Part shown: in pieces, positions 45,059-54,312 of the stretch | How the letters are laid out: each line of letters begins with the position of its first letter | How positions within the stretch are numbered: the first letter of the stretch is position 1 | Position numbers and translations under genes: made by a program | Notes under the pieces: generated by a model | Databases searched by the model: none | What the model saw: only the letters and a program-made list of their open reading frames with translations | What the model was told of the DNA's origin: nothing | NCBI GenBank assembly: GCA_016709305.1 | Contig: JADJNA010000051.1 | Coordinates: forward strand, 1-64,000 | Direction of reading: 5' to 3' | Origin: Candidatus Villigracilis saccharophilus | GTDB lineage: Bacteria; Chloroflexota; Anaerolineae; Anaerolineales; Villigracilaceae | Length of the DNA stretch: 64,000 nt

Positions 45059-45739
45059 ATGGAGCAAATAACCTCACTCGTTCAGATCAAAGGCATACGC
45101 GATGGACTTCTCGCATCATTTTTGGATGCATCTTGGGAAGACCAATGTGCCGCATTGCTTGCGCAAATTGATGAGCGGTCCGCCTTCTTTCAAGGTGCGC
45201 GCCTCGCGATGGATGTTGGTTCGCAAGTGCTGAAAGTGAATGATCTGGTTGATTTGCGTGATCGACTTTCGGAGCGTAATGTCGTTTTATGGGCTGTCGT
45301 GAGCGAATCACCGACCACTGAGAAGACTTCTCAATTACTTGGCCTGGCGACCCGCATCTCGAAGCCTCGACCGGAAGAACAGAGACAATTTACGAACACT
45401 ATCACCGATGAAACCGCCTTGTTTATCAACAAGACACTTCGTTCCGGTACACGGGTTGAGTATCCGGGTAATGTGGTGGTGATGGGCGATATTAACCCAG
45501 GCGCCGAGATCGTTGCGGAAGGAAATGTCATCGTTTGGGGACGTGTGCGCGGCATGATCCATGCTGGATCAAAAGGAAATCGGTCGGCATTTATTTGTGC
45601 GCTTGATCTTTCCGCAAATCAACTTCGTATTGCCAATGAAATTTCGGCGACGCTTAAACCCCAAAAAGACCCGAAGCCCGAAGTAGCCAGTATTAATAGT
45701 GAAGGCCGTTTACAAGCAGAACGCTGGCACACTGGTTAA
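45059..45739 (+). CDS. minC: Septum site-determining protein MinC
   Basis: The 226-aa protein inhibits FtsZ near the poles. The N-terminal domain is less conserved; the C-terminal beta-helix is clear (RSGTRVEYPGNVVVMGDINPGAEIVAEGNVIVWGRVRGM read in parts). The ATG at 45059 lacks a Shine-Dalgarno site; a TATAAT at 45038-45043 is so close that the mRNA could be nearly leaderless. A TTG at 45044 is the alternative. Confidence 0.9.
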   Translation: MEQITSLVQIKGIRDGLLASFLDASWEDQCAALLAQIDERSAFFQGARLAMDVGSQVLKVNDLVDLRDRLSERNVVLWAVVSESPTTEKTSQLLGLATRISKPRPEEQRQFTNTITDETALFINKTLRSGTRVEYPGNVVVMGDINPGAEIVAEGNVIVWGRVRGMIHAGSKGNRSAFICALDLSANQLRIANEISATLKPQKDPKPEVASINSEGRLQAERWHTG

Positions 45740-45759
45740 TCCATTTATAGGAATAGAAT

Positions 45760-46557
45760 ATGACAGCTCAAGTAATTACAGTTACATCCGGAAAAGGCGG
45801 CGTGGGCAAGACCACCGCTGTTGCCAATCTCGCCACCGCTCTTGCCGCTGATGGTATGAAAGTTGTCTGTATTGATGGCGATATCGGTTTGCGCAACCTG
45901 GACGTCATTCTGGGACTTGAAAATCGAATTGTGTACGACATCGTGGACGTGATCGAAGGACGTTGTAAATTAAAGCAGGCGATGATTCGTGATAAGCATT
46001 ATCCCGAGTTGTATTTGATTCCCGCTGCGCAGACGCGCGACAAGAGTGCGGTTTCACCAACAGACATGGTGCGCATCTGCAAGGAACTACGCCCGATTGC
46101 TGATTTTGTTCTGATAGACTCGCCTGCAGGCATTGAGCGCGGTTTTCGAAATTCCATCGCTGCGGCAGACCGTGTCTTGATCGTGACCAACCCCGAGGTC
46201 AGCGCGGTGCGGGATGCGGATCGTGTGGTGGGTATTCTCGAAGCGGAGGAAAAAGGGAGCCCGGCATTGATCCTCAATCGGTTAAACCCGGCATTGGTTA
46301 GAAATAATGACATGCTCTCTGCGGATGATGTCCTCGATTTGCTTGGGATTCAATTGATCGGAATCGTGCCCGAGGATGAGGCTGTTATCATCGGCTCCAA
46401 TCGCGGGGCGCCAGTTGTTACAGAACCAAAAAGTCGGGCCGGGCAGGCTTTCAGAAATATTGCGAAGCGTATTCAAGGTCAGGACGTGCCTTTCATGGAT
46501 CTGGAGCAAAAAAACGCTTTATGGTCGGCGTTACAGCGATTTACTGGGAGGAAATAA
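45760..46557 (+). CDS. minD: Septum site-determining ATPase MinD
   Basis: The 265-aa ParA-type ATPase has deviant Walker A SGKGGVGKTT, DGDIGLRNLD, VLIDSPAGIERG, and ends in the amphipathic membrane helix (ALWSALQRF). It recruits MinC to the membrane. Its stop overlaps the minE start by one base. Confidence 0.95.
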   Translation: MTAQVITVTSGKGGVGKTTAVANLATALAADGMKVVCIDGDIGLRNLDVILGLENRIVYDIVDVIEGRCKLKQAMIRDKHYPELYLIPAAQTRDKSAVSPTDMVRICKELRPIADFVLIDSPAGIERGFRNSIAAADRVLIVTNPEVSAVRDADRVVGILEAEEKGSPALILNRLNPALVRNNDMLSADDVLDLLGIQLIGIVPEDEAVIIGSNRGAPVVTEPKSRAGQAFRNIAKRIQGQDVPFMDLEQKNALWSALQRFTGRK

Positions 46558-46812
46558 TGTTTAATTTTTTTTAAGAAAAAGCGAAGCGCTGAAAGCGCAA
46601 AAGACCGCTTGCAGCTTGTCTTGGTGCATGACCGGACTGACTTGACCCCTGCTCAGCTCGATGCCTTGAAAAATGATTTGCTTAAGGCGATCTCGAATTA
46701 TATTGATATCGACCCGGATGCGGTTCAAATTGGACTGGAACGAGATGGCCGTTCTCAACGGCTGGTTGCAGATATTCCTCTGCGAGGCGTATCCCGTCAT
46801 CGCACTGGTTGA
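46557..46812 (+). CDS. minE: Cell division topological specificity factor MinE, frameshifted
   Basis: The ATG at 46557 follows GGAGGAAATA. The frame reads MFNFF and stops in an eight-T run (46565-46572). Seven Ts would give MFNFFKKKRSAESAKDRLQLVLVHD and the full ~84-aa protein with anti-MinCD helix and topological domain (DIDPDAVQIGLERDG). An internal TTG at 46609 would lose the membrane-targeting N terminus. Because MinE is needed to make MinCD work, the extra T is probably an assembly error or bypassed by transcript slippage. Confidence 0.85.
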
Positions 46813-46830
46813 TCTTTTTTACATTTGGAG

Positions 46831-46881
46831 ACACGGATCAACCCCTGAGATGATTTCCGGTTGCATCCGTGTTTTTATTTT
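46831..46881 (+). terminator. Hairpin with T tract before rodA
   Basis: ACACGGAT...AACC (46831-46843) pairs with GGTT...ATCCGTGT (46859-46872), then TTTTATTTT. It lies between minE and rodA, directly before the rodA ATG at 46882. It could end the min transcript or attenuate rodA. Confidence 0.65.
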
Positions 46882-48009
46882 ATGACTCGTGGACTTTCCT
46901 GGCGTAATTTTGATTTTATTTTATTGGGCGCAGTAGTGCTTGCGTCTTCTTTTGGCACAGCGATGATTCGCTCCGCTGTCGCGGGAAATGAGGTTTTACA
47001 GCCGCTCATTATGCGTCAGGTATATTTTGCTCTGCTGGGTGTTGTGCTGATATTTTTGGTTGCTTCGGTGGATTATCGTTACTGGTTGGCTTTGTATCGT
47101 CCTATCTATTTGGGAATTATGATCTTCCTGGTGACGTTGACCGGGTTTGGCCAATCTGCGTTTGGTGCACAGCGCTGGTTTCAAGTGGGTGTTCTTTTTC
47201 TTCAACCGACTGAATTTGCCAAGATCGTTGCGATCATTATTCTGGCGCGCTATTTTGAAGTTGTTCAATATCAGCCCCGCGATCTAAAATGGGTTTTTGG
47301 CGCAGTTCTCTGGGCGTCTGGAATCATCCTCATGATTCTTCTACAACCCAATTTGAGTAACGTGTTACTGCTATCCGTTATTCTTGCGGTGATGTTGTGG
47401 ATTAATGGAGTGCAGGTTAAGCACGTACTCTCTGCGGTTGCAATAGGCGCTATTGCAGTGGCAAGTTTGGTTGCGCTCTCTGTGCTTGGCGTGCGGGTTC
47501 CATTTTTGCAGGCATATCAGCAGGAACGTATCGTAAATTTTGTTGTGCCAGATCCAAATGACACCTACGGCAATCGCTATAATGTACAGCAGGCTTTGAT
47601 CGCTGTTGGCACAGGCGGTGTGTTTGGTCAAGGATACGGACACGGCACCCAGACCCAGTTACGCTTTCTGAAAGTACGCCATACTGATTTTATTTTTGCC
47701 GCCAGCGCCGAGGAATTTGGTCTGATCGGGGGGGCGCTGATCATTCTCACCCTCAGTATTATTATTTGGCGTTGCATCCGTGCGGCCCAGAAAGCGCGCG
47801 ATGTGGCAGGGTCGATGATCGCGCTGGGTGCGGCAACCTTGATTTTCTTTCAAGCTGCGGTGAATATAGGGATGAACCTGAATGTATTGCCTGTTTCAGG
47901 CTTGCCTCTTCCCTTTATAAGTTATGGCGGTAGCGGCTTGACCGCGCTCATGCTTGGAATTGGACTTGTTGAAAGCGTTGTAATGCGCCATTCGCAAACC
48001 GAATTTTAA
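46882..48009 (+). CDS. rodA: Rod shape-determining protein RodA (SEDS glycosyltransferase)
   Basis: The 375-aa protein has ten membrane helices and SEDS marks: FGQSAFGAQRWFQVG, LQPTEFAK, and PVSGLPLPFISYGGSG at the end. It polymerises lipid II for lateral wall growth with PBP2. The ATG at 46882 has no Shine-Dalgarno site and follows the hairpin directly; a TTG at 46861 lies within the hairpin. Confidence 0.92.
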   Translation: MTRGLSWRNFDFILLGAVVLASSFGTAMIRSAVAGNEVLQPLIMRQVYFALLGVVLIFLVASVDYRYWLALYRPIYLGIMIFLVTLTGFGQSAFGAQRWFQVGVLFLQPTEFAKIVAIIILARYFEVVQYQPRDLKWVFGAVLWASGIILMILLQPNLSNVLLLSVILAVMLWINGVQVKHVLSAVAIGAIAVASLVALSVLGVRVPFLQAYQQERIVNFVVPDPNDTYGNRYNVQQALIAVGTGGVFGQGYGHGTQTQLRFLKVRHTDFIFAASAEEFGLIGGALIILTLSIIIWRCIRAAQKARDVAGSMIALGAATLIFFQAAVNIGMNLNVLPVSGLPLPFISYGGSGLTALMLGIGLVESVVMRHSQTEF

Positions 48010-48027
48010 ATTAAGGAGTATTTTCTT

Positions 48028-49509
48028 TTGTCTACCAAACCCATTCGTACTCGTTTTGCGCCTTCTCCCACCGGGCGTATGCATATCGGCAATGCTCGTT
48101 CAGCGCTCTATCCCTTCCTGCTTGCGCGCCGTTTGGGTGGTACGTTCATCCTTCGAATTGAAGATACCGACCAGAAACGGTATGAGCCTGGGGCAGAACA
48201 GGAATTGATTGACGGATTGCACTGGCTTGGCCTGAATTATGATGAAGGTCCCGATATCGGCGGGCCGCATGGGCCATATCGCCAGACCGAACGACGCGCC
48301 ATTTATCATGAACATGCCTGGAAATTGGTGGAACAGAATAATGCCTTTCCTTGTTTCTGCACATCTGAACGACTGGCAAATGTGCGTCAGGAGCAATTGA
48401 AGAACAAGCAGAATCCGCGTTACGACGGTTTGTGCCGCGCGCTTACTCCCGAAGAAGCACGGCAGCGCGTGGACGGGGGTGACAAATATGTGATCCGTTT
48501 CAAGATGCCAAAAGAAGGCTCGATCACTACCACCGACCTTCTGCGTGGTTCAATCACAACAGAAAACTCCGCGCTTGATGATACCGTCCTCTTAAAGTCC
48601 GATGGCTTGCCTACATATCACCTCGCCGCAATGGTGGATGACCACGAGATGGAGATTACTCATGTCATTCGCGGTTCTGAGTGGCTTCCCTCCATGCCGT
48701 TGCACATCCATGTCATCCGCGCCTTTGGCTGGGACGAGCCTGTTTTCGCCCATCTATCCGTTTTCCTCAAACCCAGCGGCAAAGGCAAAATGAGCAAGCG
48801 CGACCGCGCCGACGCCATGAAAGATGGATATTCCATTTTTCTTGGGGATATGAAAGACCTCGGATACACTCCCGAAGGCGTGCTCAACTGGATTGCGTTG
48901 ATGGGTTGGGGTGTAGCCGAAGACGACGTGATGACCCTCGACCAGATGATCACTCGTTTCGGCATTGACCATTTAACTCCTTCGCCAGCGGCGATCAATT
49001 TCCAGAAACTGGATCACTTTAACGCGACGCATATCCGTCTTTTTAGTACCGAGGATCTGGCCGGGCGCATCAAGCCATATTTCACCCGTGAGGGATTGAA
49101 CGTTAATGATGAAGTTTTGTTAAAAATTGTCCCCTTGCTGCGGGAGAGACTTGTCACATTGGATGATTGCCTTTCATTTGGAAGTTTCTTTTTTAAGGAT
49201 GATGTGACGCCAGTTCTCGAAGATTTAATCGCGAAAGGATTGGACGCGGGGCAGTCTGCAGAGATCGCTCAAAGGACGTACGAAATTCTTGCGGCGCAAC
49301 CAGATATCAGTCACGAAAGATGCGAGCCGCCGTTACGGGCGTATGTCGAGGAAAGCGGATTGAATGCGAATCAGGTCTTTGGTATCTTGCGGGTAGCCAC
49401 GACTGGGCAAAAAGTCAGTCCACCGCTCTTTGAGTCGATGGAGATCATTGGCAGAGAAAAATGTCTTGCGCGGATAAAAACTTCGGTCGAGATTTTGAAG
49501 AAAATTTAA
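48028..49509 (+). CDS. gltX: Glutamyl-tRNA synthetase
   Basis: The 493-aa class I synthetase has FAPSPTGRMHIGN (HIGH box) and GKMSKRDRA (KMSKS box) with a C-terminal anticodon domain. It charges tRNA-Glu. The start is TTG with AAGGAG upstream. Since glnS is also present, it may be the discriminating form. Confidence 0.94.
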   Translation: MSTKPIRTRFAPSPTGRMHIGNARSALYPFLLARRLGGTFILRIEDTDQKRYEPGAEQELIDGLHWLGLNYDEGPDIGGPHGPYRQTERRAIYHEHAWKLVEQNNAFPCFCTSERLANVRQEQLKNKQNPRYDGLCRALTPEEARQRVDGGDKYVIRFKMPKEGSITTTDLLRGSITTENSALDDTVLLKSDGLPTYHLAAMVDDHEMEITHVIRGSEWLPSMPLHIHVIRAFGWDEPVFAHLSVFLKPSGKGKMSKRDRADAMKDGYSIFLGDMKDLGYTPEGVLNWIALMGWGVAEDDVMTLDQMITRFGIDHLTPSPAAINFQKLDHFNATHIRLFSTEDLAGRIKPYFTREGLNVNDEVLLKIVPLLRERLVTLDDCLSFGSFFFKDDVTPVLEDLIAKGLDAGQSAEIAQRTYEILAAQPDISHERCEPPLRAYVEESGLNANQVFGILRVATTGQKVSPPLFESMEIIGREKCLARIKTSVEILKKI

Positions 49510-49517
49510 GATTATAA

Positions 49518-49561
49518 AATCAAAAATCCCCTCGTGCAATAATCACAGGGGATTTTTGATT
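49518..49561. terminator. Bidirectional terminator after gltX
   Basis: Perfect 15-base stem (49518-49532 with 49547-49561), 14-base loop, with A-rich and T-rich flanks. It serves gltX (+) and the small membrane protein gene (-). Confidence 0.88.
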
Positions 49562-49574
49562 CGATGGGCTGACT

Positions 49575-49850
49575 TTATGCGTTTCCGGTCGTGATCTTTT
49601 GCAGAGTTGAGTCGGCAGTATAGCCGGCAAGGAATGCCGATTGCCAGGTGTTTAACGATTCGCCCAAAAAGGCCACAAGAATGAGGGCGACGATCAGGGA
49701 GAACAAAGCTGTGATTAGGTATGGCTTTGCATATGCCCAAAAATCTGTGGGAGCCCTCCGCATATTCAGGGGTTTGGGAAGCATAGGGCGGATCAAAGGC
49801 AGAATGACACTTACCGCGACGCCCGCGGCAACGGACATATAGATGATCAT
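49575..49850 (-). CDS. Small hypothetical membrane protein
   Basis: The 91-aa product has a hydrophobic N-terminal segment (about residues 3-22), a polar loop, and one central membrane helix (about residues 47-65). GGAG precedes the ATG. Nothing else identifies it. Confidence 0.6.
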   Translation of the reverse strand: MIIYMSVAAGVAVSVILPLIRPMLPKPLNMRRAPTDFWAYAKPYLITALFSLIVALILVAFLGESLNTWQSAFLAGYTADSTLQKITTGNA

Positions 49851-49931
49851 GGTTAATCTCCTTTTCTAATAATTGGATCGTTAATAATATTCTACAAGAA
49901 AACTGTCAAAATTACTTAAACAAGACGTGAA

Positions 49932-50555
49932 TTAGTTACGTGAACGGTAGTCAAGGGAATAAGCTGAGATAGCTAATCCAGAGATGGATATGTTCACCTC
50001 GCTCGTCTTGAACTCCAATTCTGTCAAGATGGTATCAATGGCGTCTTTTGTGACAAGGATCTCTCCTTTGGCGGCAACATCTTCGCCTAATTTGCAGGCC
50101 CGATTGACGGCGTCGCCAAAACAATCTTCGTTGCCGACGATCAGAATTCTGCCATAGTCAATTCCACAGGAGATGTGAATGTCGAGATCATCGGATGTCA
50201 ACAGGTTGGAGGCCTCGAATGCCAATTGCAATGCGATTGCCGCGTGAATCGCAGAAAGTGTGTCGGGAAAAACTGCGAAGCAATTATCTGCTTCATATTT
50301 GATCAGACTGCCGCCATATGTTTTTATAATCGGTTCGGATATCAACTGCATGCGGGAGACCATGGACAGGTAATGGATGATTCCGTATTTACGGGTGAGT
50401 AATGAAAACCCGGACATATCCAGAACAAAGACCACCCGTTCTGCGCCGAACTCCTCCCACAAATGTTCTTCAAGTGTTTGTCTGCCTGAGACTGTTGTTT
50501 CGCGGGCGAACTGAAGGATCAAATCTTGAAAGTGTTTGTATTTTTCTTCGCTCAT
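49932..50555 (-). CDS. Adenylate/guanylate cyclase-type (class III) domain protein
   Basis: The 207-aa cytosolic protein has the class III core: VVFVLDMSGFSLLTRKYG with an Asp at the metal site, KYEADNCFAVFPD, CGIDYGRILI and DAVNRACKL. The second metal Asp is present in YEADN. It may make cAMP or cGMP, which could be read by the CNB histidine kinase or Crp protein in this window. Some residues depart from classic cyclases, so activity is not certain. The ATG at 50555 has GGATG upstream. Confidence 0.72.
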   Translation of the reverse strand: MSEEKYKHFQDLILQFARETTVSGRQTLEEHLWEEFGAERVVFVLDMSGFSLLTRKYGIIHYLSMVSRMQLISEPIIKTYGGSLIKYEADNCFAVFPDTLSAIHAAIALQLAFEASNLLTSDDLDIHISCGIDYGRILIVGNEDCFGDAVNRACKLGEDVAAKGEILVTKDAIDTILTELEFKTSEVNISISGLAISAYSLDYRSRN

Positions 50556-50619
50556 AAGTTCATCCTTATCGATTGGAGCATAACCCAAAACAACGGATTT
50601 GTGCAATGCGGGCTAATGC

Positions 50620-50916
50620 TCAGCCAAGACTCCACGGCACAAGACCGAGCACAACGTCGGTCAGGTCATTGGCTGCGGTGGGGCTTGGGTTCCCATTCCC
50701 AAGCGCTTGAATAAACATATTCTTCTCCCAGTCTTCCTCTGAGCATTCTTGCGCCAGGCAGATCATCGTCGGTGTAACTTCGTGATCCAGAATTTCATCG
50801 AGAAGCTGGCGAATAAGAGATGGTAAATTTCCGTACCAGTCATTAAATCGTGGATTGTCTGTTATGGCAACCCTCGCTTCGAACAAAATATTTTCCCAGT
50901 CAGGTTCAATGCTCAT
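50620..50916 (-). CDS. Hypothetical protein
   Basis: The 98-aa acidic soluble protein (IEPDWENILFEAR, CLAQECSEEDWEKN) lies between rtcB and the cyclase-domain gene, 14 codons upstream of the latter's frame, with its own GGAAA-type site. It lacks membrane segments. I do not recognise the family. Confidence 0.55.
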   Translation of the reverse strand: MSIEPDWENILFEARVAITDNPRFNDWYGNLPSLIRQLLDEILDHEVTPTMICLAQECSEEDWEKNMFIQALGNGNPSPTAANDLTDVVLGLVPWSLG

Positions 50917-50974
50917 TTTATTTTCCTGTTGTATTATGGGGCTGCGTTAAGATGCTCAACGCAGCCCGCTTTTA

Positions 50975-52396
50975 TTAAATATCGCCCGGCTCATCCGCCA
51001 TTCTTACAATCCTTGGTGTGAACTTGCCAAGCACCTCCACAAGTTCTGTTTGAGCCTTTATCACACTTTCGATCGGCTTGTATGCTTGCGGTGATTCGTC
51101 CATGCCGCCGCCGAGCAGGGTGACGTTATTCGTCTTGAGATACTCTTCCCGCGCCGACCTGCTAATCGAGTTCAACGCGTTTCTCCGACTCATTAGCCTG
51201 CCTGCTCCGTGTGATGCGGACTCAAGCGAAGATGCGATTCCCTTGCCGCGCACGAGATAGCCCGCGTCACCCATCGAGCCGGGGATGATACCAAGCACAC
51301 CAACAGCGGCAGGCGTCGCGCCCTTGCGATGCACAATGACCGTTCTGCCGTCCACTATTTTTTCCTTCCATGCGAAGTTGTGGTGATTCTCAACCACACC
51401 AACTTCCTTGAGGCCAACTGCGGCGGCAACCCGTTGGTGAATGATGTAGTGATTGGCCGAAGCGAATCTGCCCGCGAGTTCCATCGAAAGCCAATATTCC
51501 TGACCTTCTTCTGAATCCAAAGATAACCATGCCAAATACTTCACGCTGGCATCGAGATCAGGGTGCTTCTCTCTTGCCAACTTACTGTAGCGGTCTGCGA
51601 TCTTTGCACCGACACCTCTTGAGCCGCTGTGTGACAGCAATGCAAGGTAGATGCCAGTCTCCAGCCCAAACATAGGCTCGGTCAAGTGGAACGAGCCCCA
51701 TTCAGCAAAGTGATTGCCAGTTCCGCTTGTGCCCAGTTGATTCATGGCGGTGTCCTTCAACATCTTAAGTTGAGGAGTGGCGTACCAGGAGTCATCGTCC
51801 AGTACTTCGTGCTGTGCCTTCCTACTTCCTGTCCATTTTGCGCCCATTCCGAATGCGGTTTCATTCCACAAGGAATTTTCGAACACACTTTTCTTTTGCC
51901 CGAGTAAATGCGGTGAGACGTCATACAAAGAGAGTCTCATCCGGCAGGCAATATCTACGCCCACGGCGTAGGGGATAACCGCGTTATCGGTTGCGAGTAC
52001 CCCACCGATGGGAAGCCCATAACCAACGTGGGCGTCAGGCATCAATGCGCCCGCCACTGTAACAGGCAACCGCATGGCGCTGTCCATTTGTTTGACGGCT
52101 TCATCGTCAATATGCTCCCATCCCCAAATTGGGTAGGAGATCGGAGCCTCAAGAAGCGTGTCTATTGATGGCTCATCCTTTTTATTGATCCGAATCCACT
52201 CGCGTGCGAGGTCTGCCAAGAGCGGATCGGCGAGAAAGGGACCTGGATCCTGCCGAATTGCATCGAGCTGGCTGAGGATCGCATCGCGTTCCACGCCTTG
52301 AGCTGCCAGCTGCGCCGAGATAGTCTTTGCGATCCCGATAATTTTTCCGTCGGGCCAGTTGTTCAACTTTAGAATCTTGCCAGTGATAATTTCCAT
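50975..52396 (-). CDS. rtcB: RtcB RNA ligase
   Basis: The 473-aa GTP/Mn2+-dependent ligase joins 2',3'-cyclic phosphate and 5'-OH RNA ends. Manganese ligands are in VDIACRM, GTGNHFAE, LSHSGSRG and VVENHHNF; the guanylylated His is in SHGAGRLMSR. HRKGATPA is present. VDIACRM instead of the usual GCGM suggests a divergent subgroup. No archease or RtcA is adjacent. Confidence 0.9.
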   Translation of the reverse strand: MEIITGKILKLNNWPDGKIIGIAKTISAQLAAQGVERDAILSQLDAIRQDPGPFLADPLLADLAREWIRINKKDEPSIDTLLEAPISYPIWGWEHIDDEAVKQMDSAMRLPVTVAGALMPDAHVGYGLPIGGVLATDNAVIPYAVGVDIACRMRLSLYDVSPHLLGQKKSVFENSLWNETAFGMGAKWTGSRKAQHEVLDDDSWYATPQLKMLKDTAMNQLGTSGTGNHFAEWGSFHLTEPMFGLETGIYLALLSHSGSRGVGAKIADRYSKLAREKHPDLDASVKYLAWLSLDSEEGQEYWLSMELAGRFASANHYIIHQRVAAAVGLKEVGVVENHHNFAWKEKIVDGRTVIVHRKGATPAAVGVLGIIPGSMGDAGYLVRGKGIASSLESASHGAGRLMSRRNALNSISRSAREEYLKTNNVTLLGGGMDESPQAYKPIESVIKAQTELVEVLGKFTPRIVRMADEPGDI

Positions 52397-52411
52397 GATG
52401 TATTTCCATCA

Positions 52412-52501
52412 TGTCGTTGCGAGTGCGATGCTCTGTCGCACGAAGCAATCTCGCTAATTGGAGATTGCTTCGTGCGACAGAGCATCGCACTCGCAACGAC
52501 A
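52412..52501. repeat. Perfect 41-bp inverted repeat (dispersed palindrome, copy 3)
   Basis: The arms 52412-52452 and 52461-52501 are perfectly complementary over 41 bases around an 8-base loop. This is the best-preserved copy of the TGTCGTTGCGAG/CGAAGCAATCTC family. It lies between the ABC subunit gene stop and rtcB start on the minus strand. Confidence 0.85.
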
Positions 52502-52506
52502 TATAA

Positions 52507-54300
52507 TTAACTTTCTTCCAATTTCCACAGCTCGCGCATTTCTGAGCTGGTTTCGAGCAACTTGTCCAGCGTGCCTTCGGATTCGACTTTGCCATCTTTC
52601 AGCACAATGATATGGTCTGCACGTCGCAAAAGCGGACGGCGATGAGAGACGACGAGACAGGTTGTATTTTGCTGCTCAAATATTCGCTCCCAAAGCTGCT
52701 GCTCGGTTTCGACATCCAGAGCACTGGAGAGGTCATCGAAGACGACAAGTTCGGGTTCTCGGATGAACATGCGTGCGGCTGCGGCTCGCTGTGCCTGTCC
52801 ACCCGAAAGTTTCACACCACGCGCGCCGACCAGAGTTTCGAGGTTGTCATCCATCTGCTCCAGGTCACGATCCATGACGGCCAGTTTTGTTGCTTTGTAT
52901 ATTTCATCGTCGCTTTTGTTCAGGCCGAGCAATATATTGTTTCGCAAAGTGTTGCTGAACAGACGCGGAACTTGCGCGGTGTAGGCACAGCGCGGCGGGA
53001 TGAGAAAATCTCCCGGGGATGTAAGTATGTTTTCGTTCCATCGTATCTCTCCTGATTCAAGTGGAAGCAATCCGAGCAGGGTGCGCAGTAATGTTGTCTT
53101 CCCAGAGCCGATGCGGCCTGTGACCACTGTCAGCGTGTTTCGTTTTATTTTCAGCGAGATGTCATCGATGCCGTTTGATGATCCTGTGTAGTGAAATGTC
53201 AGATGGTCAGCGACCAGTTCGTTCAGTCGGTCTGAGGCGCTCTTCGTTGAGTAGGTTACTTCGGGTAGTGGACCATTTAAATTAATGAGGCTATGCTCGA
53301 CCAAGGCATCCAGCGGCGCATTTTCCATGAGGTGATACATGCGCTGGACAGACACGTTTAGCTGTTTATAGCGGGCCCACAACATGCCGCCAAAAGTAGT
53401 CAGATCGCCCATACTTTGAAGTAGGTAAACGAAGAGCGAAAAATCACCGAGAGTGAAATTGCCTGTGCGCATGGATTGGCCAACGAGCACGAGAATAACG
53501 CCCGTGCCAAGCGTGGACATGTTGCGATAGATCGAGCCGAGCACTTCGTCGAAAAGTTTTTCACGGATGGTCAGAATACGGCGCTCGTCGTTGAGCTTGT
53601 GAAAGTAGCCAATGACATTTTTTTCAGCGGTTGCAACTTTGACAGCCTGCACGGCACCAAAGAATTCGCCGATGAAACCAGTCACTTTGCCGCCAGCCTG
53701 ACGCGATGTTCGTCGATAATGTTCGATGCGGCTTGTTGCGAGGTTGGCGACGATACCGACGATCACCAAAGGAATCAATGCCATCACGGTCACGGATGGG
53801 CTGATCTGTGTCATGAGAACAATCGCGACAGCGATAATGACAAGCCCAACCATGACATCGTTGATCAAAATGACGAACAACGGGATTTCATCGACATCCT
53901 TTTTAAAACGGCTTACTGCTTCCCCGGGCGAATCAGGGAGTTGTGACGCGCCAGGCCGCTTTAGGATATAGCGCAAAAGATTCTTGCGCAGCAACGTGTT
54001 CATGTCGGCAAAGATGGGCACATCGGCATAATAAAAACCATAGCTTGCGATGACACGTCCGATCCATGTGGCGGCTAAAAATGCGACGATGGCCCAAATA
54101 CCAAAGGTCAATTGCGCTTCGCCCGTGACCATGTCGAAGAAGGCTTTGATGATGAGCGCAGGGGCGACTTGCCAGCAGAAACGAATGAGTGACACGCTGA
54201 CTAGATCAATAAACCAAAGCCAGGGTCGAAAACGCAACATTTCCCAGATGACCTTCCATGCAGGGAGCGCGGGTATTTTTTGTGTGAAGGTTGTTTCCAT
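52507..54300 (-). CDS. ABC exporter subunit 2 (degenerate catalytic site)
   Basis: The 597-aa protein joins six membrane helices (about residues 20-320) to a nucleotide-binding domain. Walker A is GRIGSGKTT, signature LSGGQAQRAAA. Walker B is VVFDD, with Asp in place of the catalytic Glu; H-loop SHRRP. In heterodimeric exporters this change marks the subunit with the inactive ATP site. It pairs with the other subunit gene 54 bases upstream in the same operon. Confidence 0.9.
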   Translation of the reverse strand: METTFTQKIPALPAWKVIWEMLRFRPWLWFIDLVSVSLIRFCWQVAPALIIKAFFDMVTGEAQLTFGIWAIVAFLAATWIGRVIASYGFYYADVPIFADMNTLLRKNLLRYILKRPGASQLPDSPGEAVSRFKKDVDEIPLFVILINDVMVGLVIIAVAIVLMTQISPSVTVMALIPLVIVGIVANLATSRIEHYRRTSRQAGGKVTGFIGEFFGAVQAVKVATAEKNVIGYFHKLNDERRILTIREKLFDEVLGSIYRNMSTLGTGVILVLVGQSMRTGNFTLGDFSLFVYLLQSMGDLTTFGGMLWARYKQLNVSVQRMYHLMENAPLDALVEHSLINLNGPLPEVTYSTKSASDRLNELVADHLTFHYTGSSNGIDDISLKIKRNTLTVVTGRIGSGKTTLLRTLLGLLPLESGEIRWNENILTSPGDFLIPPRCAYTAQVPRLFSNTLRNNILLGLNKSDDEIYKATKLAVMDRDLEQMDDNLETLVGARGVKLSGGQAQRAAAARMFIREPELVVFDDLSSALDVETEQQLWERIFEQQNTTCLVVSHRRPLLRRADHIIVLKDGKVESEGTLDKLLETSSEMRELWKLEES

Positions 54301-54312
54301 GATGTTGTCCTT

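Noticed and set aside
46609..46812. minE starting at an internal TTG
   Set aside because: It would lose the membrane-targeting and part of the anti-MinCD region; the upstream ATG with GGAGG and the one-base fix give a textbook MinE.
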